Shown here: positions 1 through 7,936 of the stretch, piece after piece
Numbering within the stretch: position 1 is the stretch's first letter
Layout: every line of letters starts with the position of its first letter
NCBI GenBank assembly: GCA_965230205.1
Contig: OZ245996.1
Coordinates: forward strand, 4,216,001 to 4,280,000
DNA from: CANLBN01 sp965230205
GTDB taxonomy: Bacteria > Pseudomonadota > Gammaproteobacteria > Pseudomonadales > Cellvibrionaceae
Direction of reading: 5' to 3'
DNA: 64,000 bases
Notes under the pieces: model-generated
Database searches by the model: none
Seen by the model: only the letters and a program-made list of their open reading frames with translations
Told to the model about the DNA's origin: nothing
Position numbers and translations under genes: made by a program

Positions 1-572
1 CCAAAGGTTAACCTCACATCAGCAGAGATTTCGGCGATGCCCACTGTCGATAGAATCAAACCAAAAGCACCGCCAACCAGACCTTTTAATAAATTGCCCT
101 GGGATAAAGAAGCAATAAGAGACAAACCAAAAATAGATAGCCAAAAATATTCAACAGGACCAAAGGCTAAAGCGACTTTGGATAAAGGAGGGGCCAAGAA
201 CAACAGCCCCAAAGCCCCCACCAAACCACCAGCAACAGAGGCAAAACAGGCAATAGCAACAGCCAGATCGCCATCCCCCCTTTTAGCCATAGGATAACCA
301 TCGAAGGTTGTTGCAATAGCAGATGGTGTTCCAGGCGTATTAAGAAGGATAGCGGCATAAGCCCCGCCATAGATGGCGCCGGTATAAATAGCGCCAAGTA
401 AGATTAATGCAGATGCCGGCTCCATACTGAACGTAATAGGAACAAGAACAGCAACAGCCATCGTGGCCGTTAGGCCAGGAATGGAGCCAATAACGGTTCC
501 TGCAATCACACCAAATAATGCCAACATCATGTTAAATGGTGTCAGTGCATTCAAAAAATTACTGGCGTCCAT
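1..572 (-). CDS. tctA: TctA-family large permease subunit of a tripartite tricarboxylate-type transporter, 3' truncated by window edge
   Basis: The reading frame is open from an ATG at 572 to the window edge, giving about 190 residues of a very hydrophobic protein. The N-terminus contains the glycine/proline-rich stretches typical of TctA (IPGLTATMAVAVLVP near residues 30-45 and LLNTPGTPSAIATTFDGYP near residues 75-95), followed by several membrane segments. TctA is the 11-12 helix inner-membrane permease of the tripartite tricarboxylate transporter family and works with a periplasmic TctC protein. It starts 28 bases after the tctC stop, so the two are probably one transcript. The small TctB subunit that normally lies between or beside them is absent here. 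Given the comDE genes upstream, a sulfonated carboxylate such as sulfolactate is the inferred substrate; this is context, not sequence proof. Confidence 0.9.
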   Translation of the reverse strand, partial: MDASNFLNALTPFNMMLALFGVIAGTVIGSIPGLTATMAVAVLVPITFSMEPASALILLGAIYTGAIYGGAYAAILLNTPGTPSAIATTFDGYPMAKRGDGDLAVAIACFASVAGGLVGALGLLFLAPPLSKVALAFGPVEYFWLSIFGLSLIASLSQGNLLKGLVGGAFGLILSTVGIAEISADVRLTF

Positions 573-600
573 AACGTCTACCTTGTGTTAAAGAATTATC

Positions 601-1590
601 TTATTTAATCAAGCCTGCCGCACGAGCATCACTGATATATTCTTTAACACGTTCTTTCATGAAAGCGCCCATGTCTTCATAAGCGATATCCAACATGGCA
701 AAGCCACCATCAAGCATTTTCTTTTGAAAGGCTGGGTCATTATTAATTTCGCCTACCATTTTTGACCATGCTTTACGTGTACTCTCACTGGCACTACTAG
801 GCAAAGCCATACCACGATAAGCACCACCGACCATGTCATAACCTAATTCTTTAAATGTTGGCACATTTGGAAATAAAGGGTGGCGTTCTTCCATCGCTAC
901 CGCAAGTAATCTAACCGCTTTATCCTGCTTGGCACCCACTGTTGTATACCCCCACTCTGCTTTTACCTGTTTGCCTAATAAGGCAGTCACTGCAGCACCA
1001 GTTCCTTTAAACGGCACATAGGTTGTTTTAATACCCGCCATTTTGTCGAATTTAATTTGAGCAAGGTGATTGGCACTGGCCTTACCCGATCCAGAAAGTG
1101 TTACAGAGCCTGGCTTTTTCTTGGCGGCATCAATTAAATCCTGCAAGGTTTTAAAAGGACTATCTGCCGTCACAACTAAGGCATCTGGCGTAAAGTGAAA
1201 CATATAGAAAGAGGTAATATTATCCGTTGTAAAGCCAACATCTTTCTGTGCCGGTTTAATAATAATATGAGGCAAGTTAACACCCATAATGGTTTGACCA
1301 TCACCTTTCAGATTATTTAATGACGCCCAACCAACAGCACCGCCACCGCCTGGCTTATAGGAAATCACAAGGTCTTGGCCAAATTTTTCTTTAAAAAATG
1401 GCTGTTGAAGTCGAGCAGAAATATCAGACTCTCCTCCTGGCCCAAATGGAATGACATAATTAACAGGGCCATTCACTTGTGCCTGTGCAGTTACTGCAAA
1501 AGTGAATGCCGCCAGAGCAATCAGCGAGGCAGATAAAAATGATCGATAGTTTATTTTTTTAAAGCGACTTTTAAATATTTTTTTAAACAT
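601..1590 (-). CDS. tctC: TctC/Bug-family periplasmic substrate-binding protein
   Basis: A 329-residue protein of normal length for the Bug (TctC) family of periplasmic solute receptors. A basic N-terminus and hydrophobic stretch end in AQAQ near residue 37, a good signal peptidase I site. The mature N-terminus has the family-typical VIPFGPGGESDISAR segment, where the glycine-rich loop contacts the ligand carboxylate. The motif GSGKASANHLAQIKF lies mid-protein. An upstream GGAGA six bases before the ATG supports the start. It lies downstream of comDE with a 79-base gap and 28 bases ahead of tctA. The receptor probably delivers a carboxylated, possibly sulfonated substrate to TctA. Bug receptors are highly paralogous, so the ligand cannot be read from sequence. 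Confidence 0.92.
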   Translation of the reverse strand: MFKKIFKSRFKKINYRSFLSASLIALAAFTFAVTAQAQVNGPVNYVIPFGPGGESDISARLQQPFFKEKFGQDLVISYKPGGGGAVGWASLNNLKGDGQTIMGVNLPHIIIKPAQKDVGFTTDNITSFYMFHFTPDALVVTADSPFKTLQDLIDAAKKKPGSVTLSGSGKASANHLAQIKFDKMAGIKTTYVPFKGTGAAVTALLGKQVKAEWGYTTVGAKQDKAVRLLAVAMEERHPLFPNVPTFKELGYDMVGGAYRGMALPSSASESTRKAWSKMVGEINNDPAFQKKMLDGGFAMLDIAYEDMGAFMKERVKEYISDARAAGLIK

Positions 1591-1670
1591 AGCACTCTCC
1601 GATAAATTATTGTTATTTCGTTGATGATATTTAATAGCTTCTATTACAGATAAACATACGGCTAAAAATG

Positions 1671-2231
1671 TTAATTTCTTTTTTGAACCTCCGTCATAAA
1701 TCGATCAGCGATTACGACAGGATCCATTTTAATTACAGATACAGGTATATTGCCTGATTCACATTTACACACAATAATTGTCATTTGATTAGAGTCCAGA
1801 GCAGCTTGCATAACTTCAGCAGTTTCTTCAGCACGACATTCAATAACGTTTTCACAACCACAGGCTTCAGCCACTTTTGTTAAGGAAGTTTTTTTACCTG
1901 CATAAGTTGGCTGATCCCCTGTTGAACCATAGCTGCCGTTGTCGATGATTAATAAAATAAAATTATCTGCAACATTATTTGCAATGGTCGGCAAAGTGCC
2001 AAAATTTGTGAGTACTGACCCATCACCATCAATCGCAATAACTTTATCTTTTTGAGCCAATGCCAAACCAAGGCCAATCGAAGATGACAAGCCCATCGTA
2101 CCTAACATATAAAAATTACTTGGCTGGTCATCGAGCATATACAACTCTTGCGAAGGCAACCCAATATTACAAACCACTAATTTATCGGAAATGACTGGAA
2201 TTAAACTTTTTAATACTTCACTGCGTATCAT
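1671..2231 (-). CDS. comE: Sulfopyruvate decarboxylase-type beta subunit (TPP-binding)
   Basis: A 186-residue protein corresponding to the pyrophosphate-binding half of a thiamine-diphosphate decarboxylase. The cofactor motif is seen as IDGDGSVLTNFG near residues 67-78 and continues to IIDNGSYGSTGDQ near residues 95-107. The family comprises ComE of sulfopyruvate decarboxylase (sulfopyruvate to sulfoacetaldehyde plus CO2) and the related phosphonopyruvate decarboxylases. The start codon overlaps the comD stop in an ATGA arrangement, so the two chains are translationally coupled and probably form a heteromer. A phosphonopyruvate substrate is the main alternative, but no phosphonate genes (ppm, phn) are near, whereas HpsN-like and hydroxyacid dehydrogenase genes are. 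Confidence 0.85.
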   Translation of the reverse strand: MIRSEVLKSLIPVISDKLVVCNIGLPSQELYMLDDQPSNFYMLGTMGLSSSIGLGLALAQKDKVIAIDGDGSVLTNFGTLPTIANNVADNFILLIIDNGSYGSTGDQPTYAGKKTSLTKVAEACGCENVIECRAEETAEVMQAALDSNQMTIIVCKCESGNIPVSVIKMDPVVIADRFMTEVQKRN

Positions 2232-2752
2232 TTGGCTGTTCCTTCTGAACTGGCACTAACTCCAGACCAAAAACTGGCATCGGTTAATATCGCCGTTGGC
2301 TTGTTGCACATAAAAGTATGTTTAAGAATCGCGTCAAACTCATTTACATCATTAGCTCGATGAAAGTGATAAGTCGGAATATTCATTTGAGAAAGTAGAG
2401 CTTTAGTGTGTATTGCCATTTCAACCTGACAGGCAACAGGCTCACCTAACTCACCCCGGTAACTGATTAGCATAGGCAATGGAAAATGGTAATACTGGAT
2501 CAAGGTTGCTAAGGTATTGATCGTGACACCAATCGCCGTATTTTGCATGATGATAGCAGAGCGTTTCCCCCCCATATAAGCACCTGCACATAAGCCCATC
2601 CCTTCATCTTCTTTATTAGATGGGATATGAAAAATACGCTCACTTTTATCAATTTTATCGATAACACCCGCTAGCTGCTTGCAGGGAACAGTCGTAATAA
2701 ACTCGACATTATTTTGCTCAAAGCCGGAGACAATTTTGTCATTGATCGACAT
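2228..2752 (-). CDS. comD: Sulfopyruvate decarboxylase-type alpha subunit (PYR domain)
   Basis: A 174-residue protein matching the pyrimidine-binding half of a split TPP decarboxylase. TTVPCKQLAGVIDKI near residues 20-34 and SNKEDEGMGLCAGAYMGG near residues 45-62 are characteristic of ComD; the acidic residues of the second motif should include the glutamate that activates the cofactor. It is the first gene of a probable comD-comE-tctC-tctA transcript, with AGGAAG upstream of the ATG. ComD and ComE together decarboxylate 3-sulfopyruvate in archaeal coenzyme M synthesis and in bacterial sulfolactate degradation. No coenzyme M pathway genes are seen, so a catabolic role is inferred. Confidence 0.85.
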   Translation of the reverse strand: MSINDKIVSGFEQNNVEFITTVPCKQLAGVIDKIDKSERIFHIPSNKEDEGMGLCAGAYMGGKRSAIIMQNTAIGVTINTLATLIQYYHFPLPMLISYRGELGEPVACQVEMAIHTKALLSQMNIPTYHFHRANDVNEFDAILKHTFMCNKPTAILTDASFWSGVSASSEGTAK

Positions 2753-2868
2753 GCTGATTTACTTCCTATGGTTTAATGGCTGTAACTGAATAATTACTTT
2801 ATTTTCAGCACTTTATTACAGCTATATCAGGAAGGACAGGCAAAAAAATTAAAGCCTCACTTAAGTAT

Positions 2869-2880
2869 TTCTTAATATAA
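2869..2880. promoter_or_regulatory. 12-base sequence upstream of comD shared with the dehydrogenase promoter
   Basis: TTCTTAATATAA at this position is identical to 3864-3875. Both copies sit in non-coding DNA flanking the lysR gene: this one about 115 bases before comD, the other about 105 bases before the divergent dehydrogenase. A shared LysR binding site is the inference; AT-rich composition makes chance occurrence possible. Confidence 0.4.
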
Positions 2881-2947
2881 AAAGGATAAATATATAAAGA
2901 TATTAAGATTTTCTAATAAAATCAAAACAATAGGTTTATTTTGGCGA

Positions 2948-3832
2948 CTAGGGTTGCTCGTACTCTTTAATCGTACTTTTCAAGGCGCCTAACAGACCAT
3001 CTACCATTCTGAACTTAAGATTATCTTGTCGTGAGAGAATCCCCATCACTCTCGATTGTGTGGCAGAGCCAATGGGAATGAGCTTAAGGCCTTTATGGCG
3101 AATATCCATTACACAAGGTCTTGGCACAATAGCGACACCCAAGTTGTGAGACACCATATTGGTAATGCTTTCTAAGGATTCAAGCTCCATTGTATCTTGA
3201 ATATTCAGGTTGGCATCCTGCAAAACATCATCGCTCATTACCCCAACGACTGTATGACGGCTCATGCGAATATAAGGGTTATTCTTCAATAATTCAAACG
3301 GATCATCTGAGTCCAGCTCTTTCGAGCACATAACAACCATCTTCTCCTCTGCAAAGGTCTGCCATTTAAAATGGTTTCTCAATTGCAAGGGCTTACTCAT
3401 CACCGCCGCATCAATGGCACCACGATCTAACTGTGGCAATAAATCATGAGAAGGCGCTGTCAATAAACGTATATGGATCTCTGGATAATCATTCAGCAAT
3501 GCTTTAATACTAACAGGCAATAAAGTCGCTAGTGACGAAGAAACAGCCCCAATCGTAAATTCTCCACTCATAGGGTATTCACTTTTTGCATCATTGAGCA
3601 TTGAGTCATAAGAGCGAACAATTTCCCTGGCTCTTGGCACCAATACCTTTCCAGTTAATGTCAATTCTGGGGTACGCCTATTTCGATCAAACAGCTCCAC
3701 ATCCAATATTTCCTCAAGGCGCTTCATCTGTTGGCTGACTGCTGCCGGTGTTACGCAGATCTGATCCGCAGCATCACTGAAATTGCCCTTCTCTGAAATA
3801 GCAATCAAGGTTCTCAGAAATCTAATCGCCAT
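2948..3832 (-). CDS. LysR-type transcriptional regulator
   Basis: A 294-residue LysR-type regulator. The N-terminal winged helix-turn-helix shows FSDAADQICVTPAAVSQQMK near residues 18-37 and ELFDRNRR near 47-54. A periplasmic-binding-protein-like effector domain follows from about residue 90. It is divergent from the FAD-linked dehydrogenase across 148 bases and co-directional with comDE, placed between the two transcription units it plausibly controls. GGAG about nine bases before the ATG supports the start. Related sulfolactate and sulfonate clusters commonly carry local regulators, so a sulfonated hydroxy- or keto-acid effector is a reasonable guess, without direct sequence evidence. Confidence 0.9.
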   Translation of the reverse strand: MAIRFLRTLIAISEKGNFSDAADQICVTPAAVSQQMKRLEEILDVELFDRNRRTPELTLTGKVLVPRAREIVRSYDSMLNDAKSEYPMSGEFTIGAVSSSLATLLPVSIKALLNDYPEIHIRLLTAPSHDLLPQLDRGAIDAAVMSKPLQLRNHFKWQTFAEEKMVVMCSKELDSDDPFELLKNNPYIRMSRHTVVGVMSDDVLQDANLNIQDTMELESLESITNMVSHNLGVAIVPRPCVMDIRHKGLKLIPIGSATQSRVMGILSRQDNLKFRMVDGLLGALKSTIKEYEQP

Positions 3833-3863
3833 ATACTTACACTCCAGACCGTTACATAAGAAA

Positions 3864-3875
3864 TTCTTAATATAA
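3864..3875. promoter_or_regulatory. Second copy of the shared 12-base sequence, in the lysR/dehydrogenase intergenic region
   Basis: TTCTTAATATAA lies about 32 bases upstream of the lysR start and 105 bases upstream of the divergent dehydrogenase start. This fits an operator serving both directions. It is an exact match to 2869-2880. Confidence 0.4.
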
Positions 3876-3980
3876 CTATATCAAAAAACATATTTTATAA
3901 AAATTTGCTAAACATATTACGCCTAAGTTAGGATCCAAGCCATAGAATTTATCGCCAATTCGGGAAAAGAGGACTTCATT

Positions 3981-5366
3981 ATGAAGTTATTGGACAAACT
4001 TACTGAGATATTAGGTACTGAAAATATCCTGACAGATAATGATTCATTACAGCTTTATGGAAGAGATTGGACAAAAACACACCAGCCAGACCCTATTGCT
4101 ATCGTATTACCAAGCACAACAGAACAAGTACAAGCACTCGTTAAATTTGCCAACGCACAGGAACTAGCCTTGGTACCATCAGGTGGTCGTACAGGTTTGA
4201 GTGGCGGCGCTGTCGCATCGAATAAGGAAGTCGTTGTCGCTTTTGACCGGATGAATAAGGTTATTGATTTCAATGCGACAGATCGAAGTGTTACTTGTCA
4301 GGCAGGTGTTATTACCCAACAATTACAACAACTCGCTAAAGATAATCACCTTTATTACCCAGTCAATTTTGCCTCTTCTGGCTCTAGCCAAATTGGTGGC
4401 AATATCGCAACTAACGCTGGCGGTATAAAAGTCGTCCGTTACGGTTTAACTCGCAACTGGGTCTTAGGTTTAAAAGTAGTAACAGGAAATGGAGAAATAC
4501 TCGATTTAAATAAAGGCTTAGTTAAAAATGCGACAGGCTATGATTTACGGCATTTATTTATTGGATCAGAAGGAACGCTAGGTTTTATTACAGAAGCCAC
4601 AATGCGATTAACTAAGCCACCAAAAAATTTAACGGTTATGGTACTGGGAATCAACAATATAGACGCATTAATGAAGGTATTTGAAGCATTTCAAAATACC
4701 TTAGACCTTACTGCCTTCGAATGCTTTTCTGATCGCACCTTGCATTATGTTCATATAGATAAAGGCATACCTCTACCTTTTGATACTCGTACACCTTACT
4801 ACGCCTTACTTGAATTCGAAAATGATAGCGAACAAAGAGAAAAAGACGCTTTTAGAACCTTTGAACACTGTATACAACAAGGCTGGGTACTCGACGGAGT
4901 CATGAGTCAAAGCAAGTCACAAGCACAAAACTTATGGCGCTTAAGAGAGGATATATCAGAAACACTATCCGCCTATACTCCCTATAAAAATGATTTATCC
5001 GTCAAAATATCCGTTATTCCTGAATACTTAGAAGCAGTTGTTCAACTGATTTCTGAAAATTATACGGAGTTCGAAGTACTTTGGTACGGACATATCGGTG
5101 ATGGCAATGTCCATCTGAATATTCTTAAACCTCAAAACATGGAGCTTGATGATTTCTTTAAACAATGTAAATTATTAAACCCCAGGATATTTGAGTTGAC
5201 TCAAAAAATGAATGGCAGTGTTTCTGCTGAACATGGCGTTGGATTATTGAAACGTGATGATATTTCGTATTCTAGAAGCAAAGAAGAAATTGCTATCATG
5301 AAAGAACTAAAAATGGTATTTGATCCCAATGGCATAATGAACCCTGGAAAAATGATAAGTATTTAA
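3981..5366 (+). CDS. FAD-linked D-2-hydroxyacid dehydrogenase (GlcD/LdhD type); candidate sulfolactate dehydrogenase
   Basis: A 461-residue VAO/PCMH-type flavoprotein of the GlcD/D-lactate dehydrogenase group. The FAD-binding N-terminal domain shows PSGGRTGLSGGAV near residues 67-79, SSQIGGNIATNAGGIKVVRYG near 135-155 and GSEGTLGFITEATMRL near 196-211. The C-terminal FAD-oxidase domain has WYGHIGDGNVHLNI near 369-382, with histidines expected to bind metal and substrate, and ends in FDPNGIMNPGK. Such enzymes oxidise 2-hydroxyacids to 2-keto acids and pass electrons to quinone or an electron-transfer partner. It sits opposite comDE with a LysR regulator between, so oxidation of sulfolactate to sulfopyruvate (a SlcD-like role) is the best contextual hypothesis. 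D-lactate, glycolate or 2-hydroxyglutarate remain possible. Confidence 0.85.
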   Translation: MKLLDKLTEILGTENILTDNDSLQLYGRDWTKTHQPDPIAIVLPSTTEQVQALVKFANAQELALVPSGGRTGLSGGAVASNKEVVVAFDRMNKVIDFNATDRSVTCQAGVITQQLQQLAKDNHLYYPVNFASSGSSQIGGNIATNAGGIKVVRYGLTRNWVLGLKVVTGNGEILDLNKGLVKNATGYDLRHLFIGSEGTLGFITEATMRLTKPPKNLTVMVLGINNIDALMKVFEAFQNTLDLTAFECFSDRTLHYVHIDKGIPLPFDTRTPYYALLEFENDSEQREKDAFRTFEHCIQQGWVLDGVMSQSKSQAQNLWRLREDISETLSAYTPYKNDLSVKISVIPEYLEAVVQLISENYTEFEVLWYGHIGDGNVHLNILKPQNMELDDFFKQCKLLNPRIFELTQKMNGSVSAEHGVGLLKRDDISYSRSKEEIAIMKELKMVFDPNGIMNPGKMISI

Positions 5367-5840
5367 AGGCAGCAATGGTTTTTTAGACTTATCTCAAGGA
5401 AAAACTGCGGCGGCAAAAAATTATTTTAACACCTGATTATAAAGAGGCATAAAAACGCAAAAAAAACACTGTTCTATCATAGACCTAATTATCAATTAAA
5501 CCATCAGATAAATTGAACTTTTTGTTGAGCTACTATTCTAACCACAATGCCATAACTAAACTCTTATATCATCGAAAGAAACTATCAATACAATAGGAAA
5601 TTATTAAAGCGTAGAAAACCAAAAGGAAAAACTTGTAACCTACTGATTTACCTATAGTTTATTGAAAGTTAAACAAACCCACTTTAAAACAAATGTCTAT
5701 CGGCTCTCAAAATACGTTTAGAGCCATGAACTATTCAGAATCTATTTACTCTTACGCCCATATACTTAGCTTACAACTACTGCATTTAGTAGGGATTTAG
5801 CATAAGCAACATTCATATTTTTATTTTACAAGTGATCGTC
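5367..5840. other. AT-rich non-coding stretch with one hairpin
   Basis: No coding region is convincing in these 474 bases. GGCTCT at 5702-5707 and AGAGCC at 5720-5725 form a hairpin extended by AAA/TTT pairs around a bulged C, without a following T-run. A segment near 5579 (AACTATCAATACAATAGG) resembles one near 6219 (AACTATCAACGCAATAGA). The two small secreted genes downstream may therefore have related leader regions. Confidence 0.4.
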
Positions 5841-6167
5841 ATGATTAGTAGAAAATCGTCATTATTGAAAAAAGCACTCCTTAGTACACCTATTATTGGT
5901 ATTGGCTTTTTCGTTTTATGCTCAAATACAACGGCGATGCCAGATATGCCAAAAGATAAAAGCTTGGGCAACAATCACTTTACTCACATCATTTCAAACA
6001 CTGAAGTAACTGATGCTCAACATTCACACAAAAATAATTTACAAGACATAAACAAAGAAGCAGAAGTCAACAAAGAAACCTATGCTCATTATATAAATTT
6101 ATCTCATACAAAGCCCGGCTCCTCTTATAACAAAGAAGGATCATCATTTATATATAGACTCGAATAA
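5841..6167 (+). CDS. Small predicted secreted protein of unknown function
   Basis: I do not recognise this 108-residue protein. After a basic start (MISRKSSLLKKALL) there is a hydrophobic core and a probable signal peptidase site after TTAMP, around residues 30-33. The mature part is hydrophilic, rich in Asn, His, Lys and Ser, and has no membrane segment. The ATG at 5841 is preferred over the in-frame GTG at 5832 because its context, GTGATCGTCATGATTAG, closely resembles that of the next small gene (GTGAATATCATGATTAAC). No clear ribosome binding site is seen. The base composition is strongly AT-rich. It lies between the hydroxyacid dehydrogenase and the aminotransferase; any link to sulfonate metabolism is unproven. 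Confidence 0.55.
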   Translation: MISRKSSLLKKALLSTPIIGIGFFVLCSNTTAMPDMPKDKSLGNNHFTHIISNTEVTDAQHSHKNNLQDINKEAEVNKETYAHYINLSHTKPGSSYNKEGSSFIYRLE

Positions 6168-6229
6168 AAAGTCATCATGACTTTCCAAACCTTTCCTATT
6201 AAATTCATCTTACTTAAAAACTATCAACG

Positions 6230-6267
6230 CAATAGATAAAATTTTCAATAAAGAATTTTATCTATTG
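6230..6267. repeat. Perfect 14-bp AT-rich inverted repeat
   Basis: CAATAGATAAAATT (6230-6243) is followed after a 10-base loop by its exact reverse complement at 6254-6267. It lies 62 bases after the first small secreted gene and 180 bases before the second. It could be a weak terminator or a regulatory dyad; a classical GC-rich stem is missing. Confidence 0.6.
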
Positions 6268-6448
6268 AAGCCCTCATTTAACCCTATAATTTATATAGTT
6301 TTTATTTTTTAAATAATCATATATTAAAAAAATATATCAAATAAACTATAAATTATATTTTATTTAACGAACTATTTTATTTTTTAAAACTCTTAACACC
6401 GTAAGCATTTACATTATTAAATTATTTTTTGACCTAAAGGTGAATATC

Positions 6449-6643
6449 ATGATTAACAAAAAAGTAGCATTAATTACTTCTGCTTTAGCTTTCAGTGTTT
6501 TTGGCTTAAGTGGATCTGTACTAGCAGCCGAGCAAGATGGGCGTTTTGAATCAGAGCCAGGTAATTTATACCCTTACGAAATTACCAGCGAAAAAAGTGC
6601 GGGTCATGATCATGACTACACTAACTCAGAGCCAGGTAATTAA
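6449..6643 (+). CDS. Very small secreted peptide with two SEPGN motifs
   Basis: A 64-residue product that I do not recognise. Residues 1-27 form a clear signal peptide (MINKKVALITSALAFSVFG, ending in VLAA). The mature peptide is only about 37 residues, acidic, and contains SEPGN twice, once near its start and once as its last five residues. A short histidine/aspartate segment, GHDHDY, lies between them. AAAGGTG upstream sets the ATG at 6449 rather than the GTG at 6440. A strong intrinsic terminator follows 22 bases after the stop, so this is a self-contained small transcript end. Metal binding or a processed peptide is conceivable from the repeats and histidines, but no function is claimed. 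Confidence 0.7.
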   Translation: MINKKVALITSALAFSVFGLSGSVLAAEQDGRFESEPGNLYPYEITSEKSAGHDHDYTNSEPGN

Positions 6644-6664
6644 TTATTAATTGTCTGAAAAATT

Positions 6665-6695
6665 AAAGGCTTCTTTTATAACAAAGAAGCCTTTT
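6665..6695 (+). terminator. Intrinsic terminator after the SEPGN peptide gene
   Basis: A perfect 12-bp stem (AAAGGCTTCTTT at 6665-6676, AAAGAAGCCTTT at 6683-6694) with a 6-base loop runs into a T-run. It ends the + strand small-gene transcript. The complementary A/T flanks may also let it stop the converging aminotransferase transcript. Confidence 0.85.
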
Positions 6696-6740
6696 ATATT
6701 TTGAATTATTGAAACTACTTAACAAAAAAGTTATACAAAT

Positions 6741-7925
6741 TTAATCTTGAACCACTTCAATAATTATCTCTCCTATCAACTGACAATCCTCTTCACTGAA
6801 TGTTAGTGGGATACGCATATCAAGCAAGATAGAAAGAACTCTCTCAGTCTTAGGTAAATTAGGCATTTGATCAATATAACGCCAACTATCATACCGACTA
6901 GTATAGTCATGGGGTTCATCGTCACCAAACCACTTTATAATAACTCCACGCTGTTTACATTCATCAACAACGTCTATTATTTTTTTTCGAGAAAAGCTGG
7001 GCAATGAAAACTGAATGGAACTAGCGACAAATTCTTCAGCGTCAGGGCGTGCAGGTATAGAGATAGCCTCACATTGCTTTAATGTGTTTTCAAGTATGCG
7101 ATAGCGCTTATTCCAACGCTGGCATTGATTATCAATATTTTTTAATTGCGGTCGCAAAATGGCAGCGCGTAAATTATCCATACGACCACTATAGTTCGGT
7201 GTTTCATAACGAATATGATCAAAGACTGGTTTAGGTGGCGCAGCCTGGTGACGATCAAATAGCATATATGAACCTGAGTGAATAATAGCTCTCGCCATCA
7301 CATCATCATGAGGGCTAATTAAGAACCCTCCTTCACCGGAATTAATATGTTTATAGGTTTGAGTACTGAAGCAAGCGATATCACCAAAGGTACCGCTCTT
7401 TTTTCCCTTCCAACTGGCACCCATTGTGTGAGCACAGTCTTCAATTAAAAATAATCGGTATTTTTTGCAGATAGCCATAATTCGATCCATGTCGGCTATA
7501 TGCCCTCTCATATGAGAAAGCATAAAATAACGAGCACCACTGGCCGCTGCTTTTGCTTCGAGATCATCTAAGTCAATACAATAGTCTTCAGCTACATCAA
7601 CCAGAATGGGTATAGCACCACTATTATGTATCGCTCCAGGTACTGGCGCTAAAGTAAAAGCATTACATAACACTTTATCACCGCTGTTAATCCCTCCTGC
7701 TCGCATCGCAATATGTAAAGCATAACCACCCGACGAACAAGCCAAGCAATAAGGAACCCCCATATACTCGGCAAACTCCAATTCTAAATAATCCGTTTCA
7801 CTAAGCTCTTGAGGTAATGTGTTATATCTATGCAAACGACCAGAACGCATCACTTCAATTGCAGCATCGATACCAGTATCAGGAACCGCTTCTTGCTGAG
7901 TAAAAGATTTAGTAAATGACTTCAT
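6741..7925 (-). CDS. DegT/DnrJ/EryC1-type PLP aminotransferase
   Basis: A 394-residue fold-type I PLP enzyme of the sugar-aminotransferase family. Cofactor-site features include CSSGGYALHIAMRA near residues 62-75, LIEDCAHTMGASW near 158-170 with the ring-contacting Asp, and TQTYKHINSGEGGF near 188-201 with the probable Schiff-base lysine. The start is placed at 7925, 12 bases after the upstream hpsN-like stop, because AAGGG lies five bases before it; a longer in-frame ATG at 7976 would overlap hpsN by 40 bases. No nucleotide-sugar or surface polysaccharide genes flank it. It is the second gene of an hpsN-led transcript, so an unusual acceptor such as a sulfonated aldehyde or ketone is possible. 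The substrate cannot be read from sequence. Confidence 0.85.
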   Translation of the reverse strand: MKSFTKSFTQQEAVPDTGIDAAIEVMRSGRLHRYNTLPQELSETDYLELEFAEYMGVPYCLACSSGGYALHIAMRAGGINSGDKVLCNAFTLAPVPGAIHNSGAIPILVDVAEDYCIDLDDLEAKAAASGARYFMLSHMRGHIADMDRIMAICKKYRLFLIEDCAHTMGASWKGKKSGTFGDIACFSTQTYKHINSGEGGFLISPHDDVMARAIIHSGSYMLFDRHQAAPPKPVFDHIRYETPNYSGRMDNLRAAILRPQLKNIDNQCQRWNKRYRILENTLKQCEAISIPARPDAEEFVASSIQFSLPSFSRKKIIDVVDECKQRGVIIKWFGDDEPHDYTSRYDSWRYIDQMPNLPKTERVLSILLDMRIPLTFSEEDCQLIGEIIIEVVQD

Positions 7926-7936
7926 CACAGCCCTTA

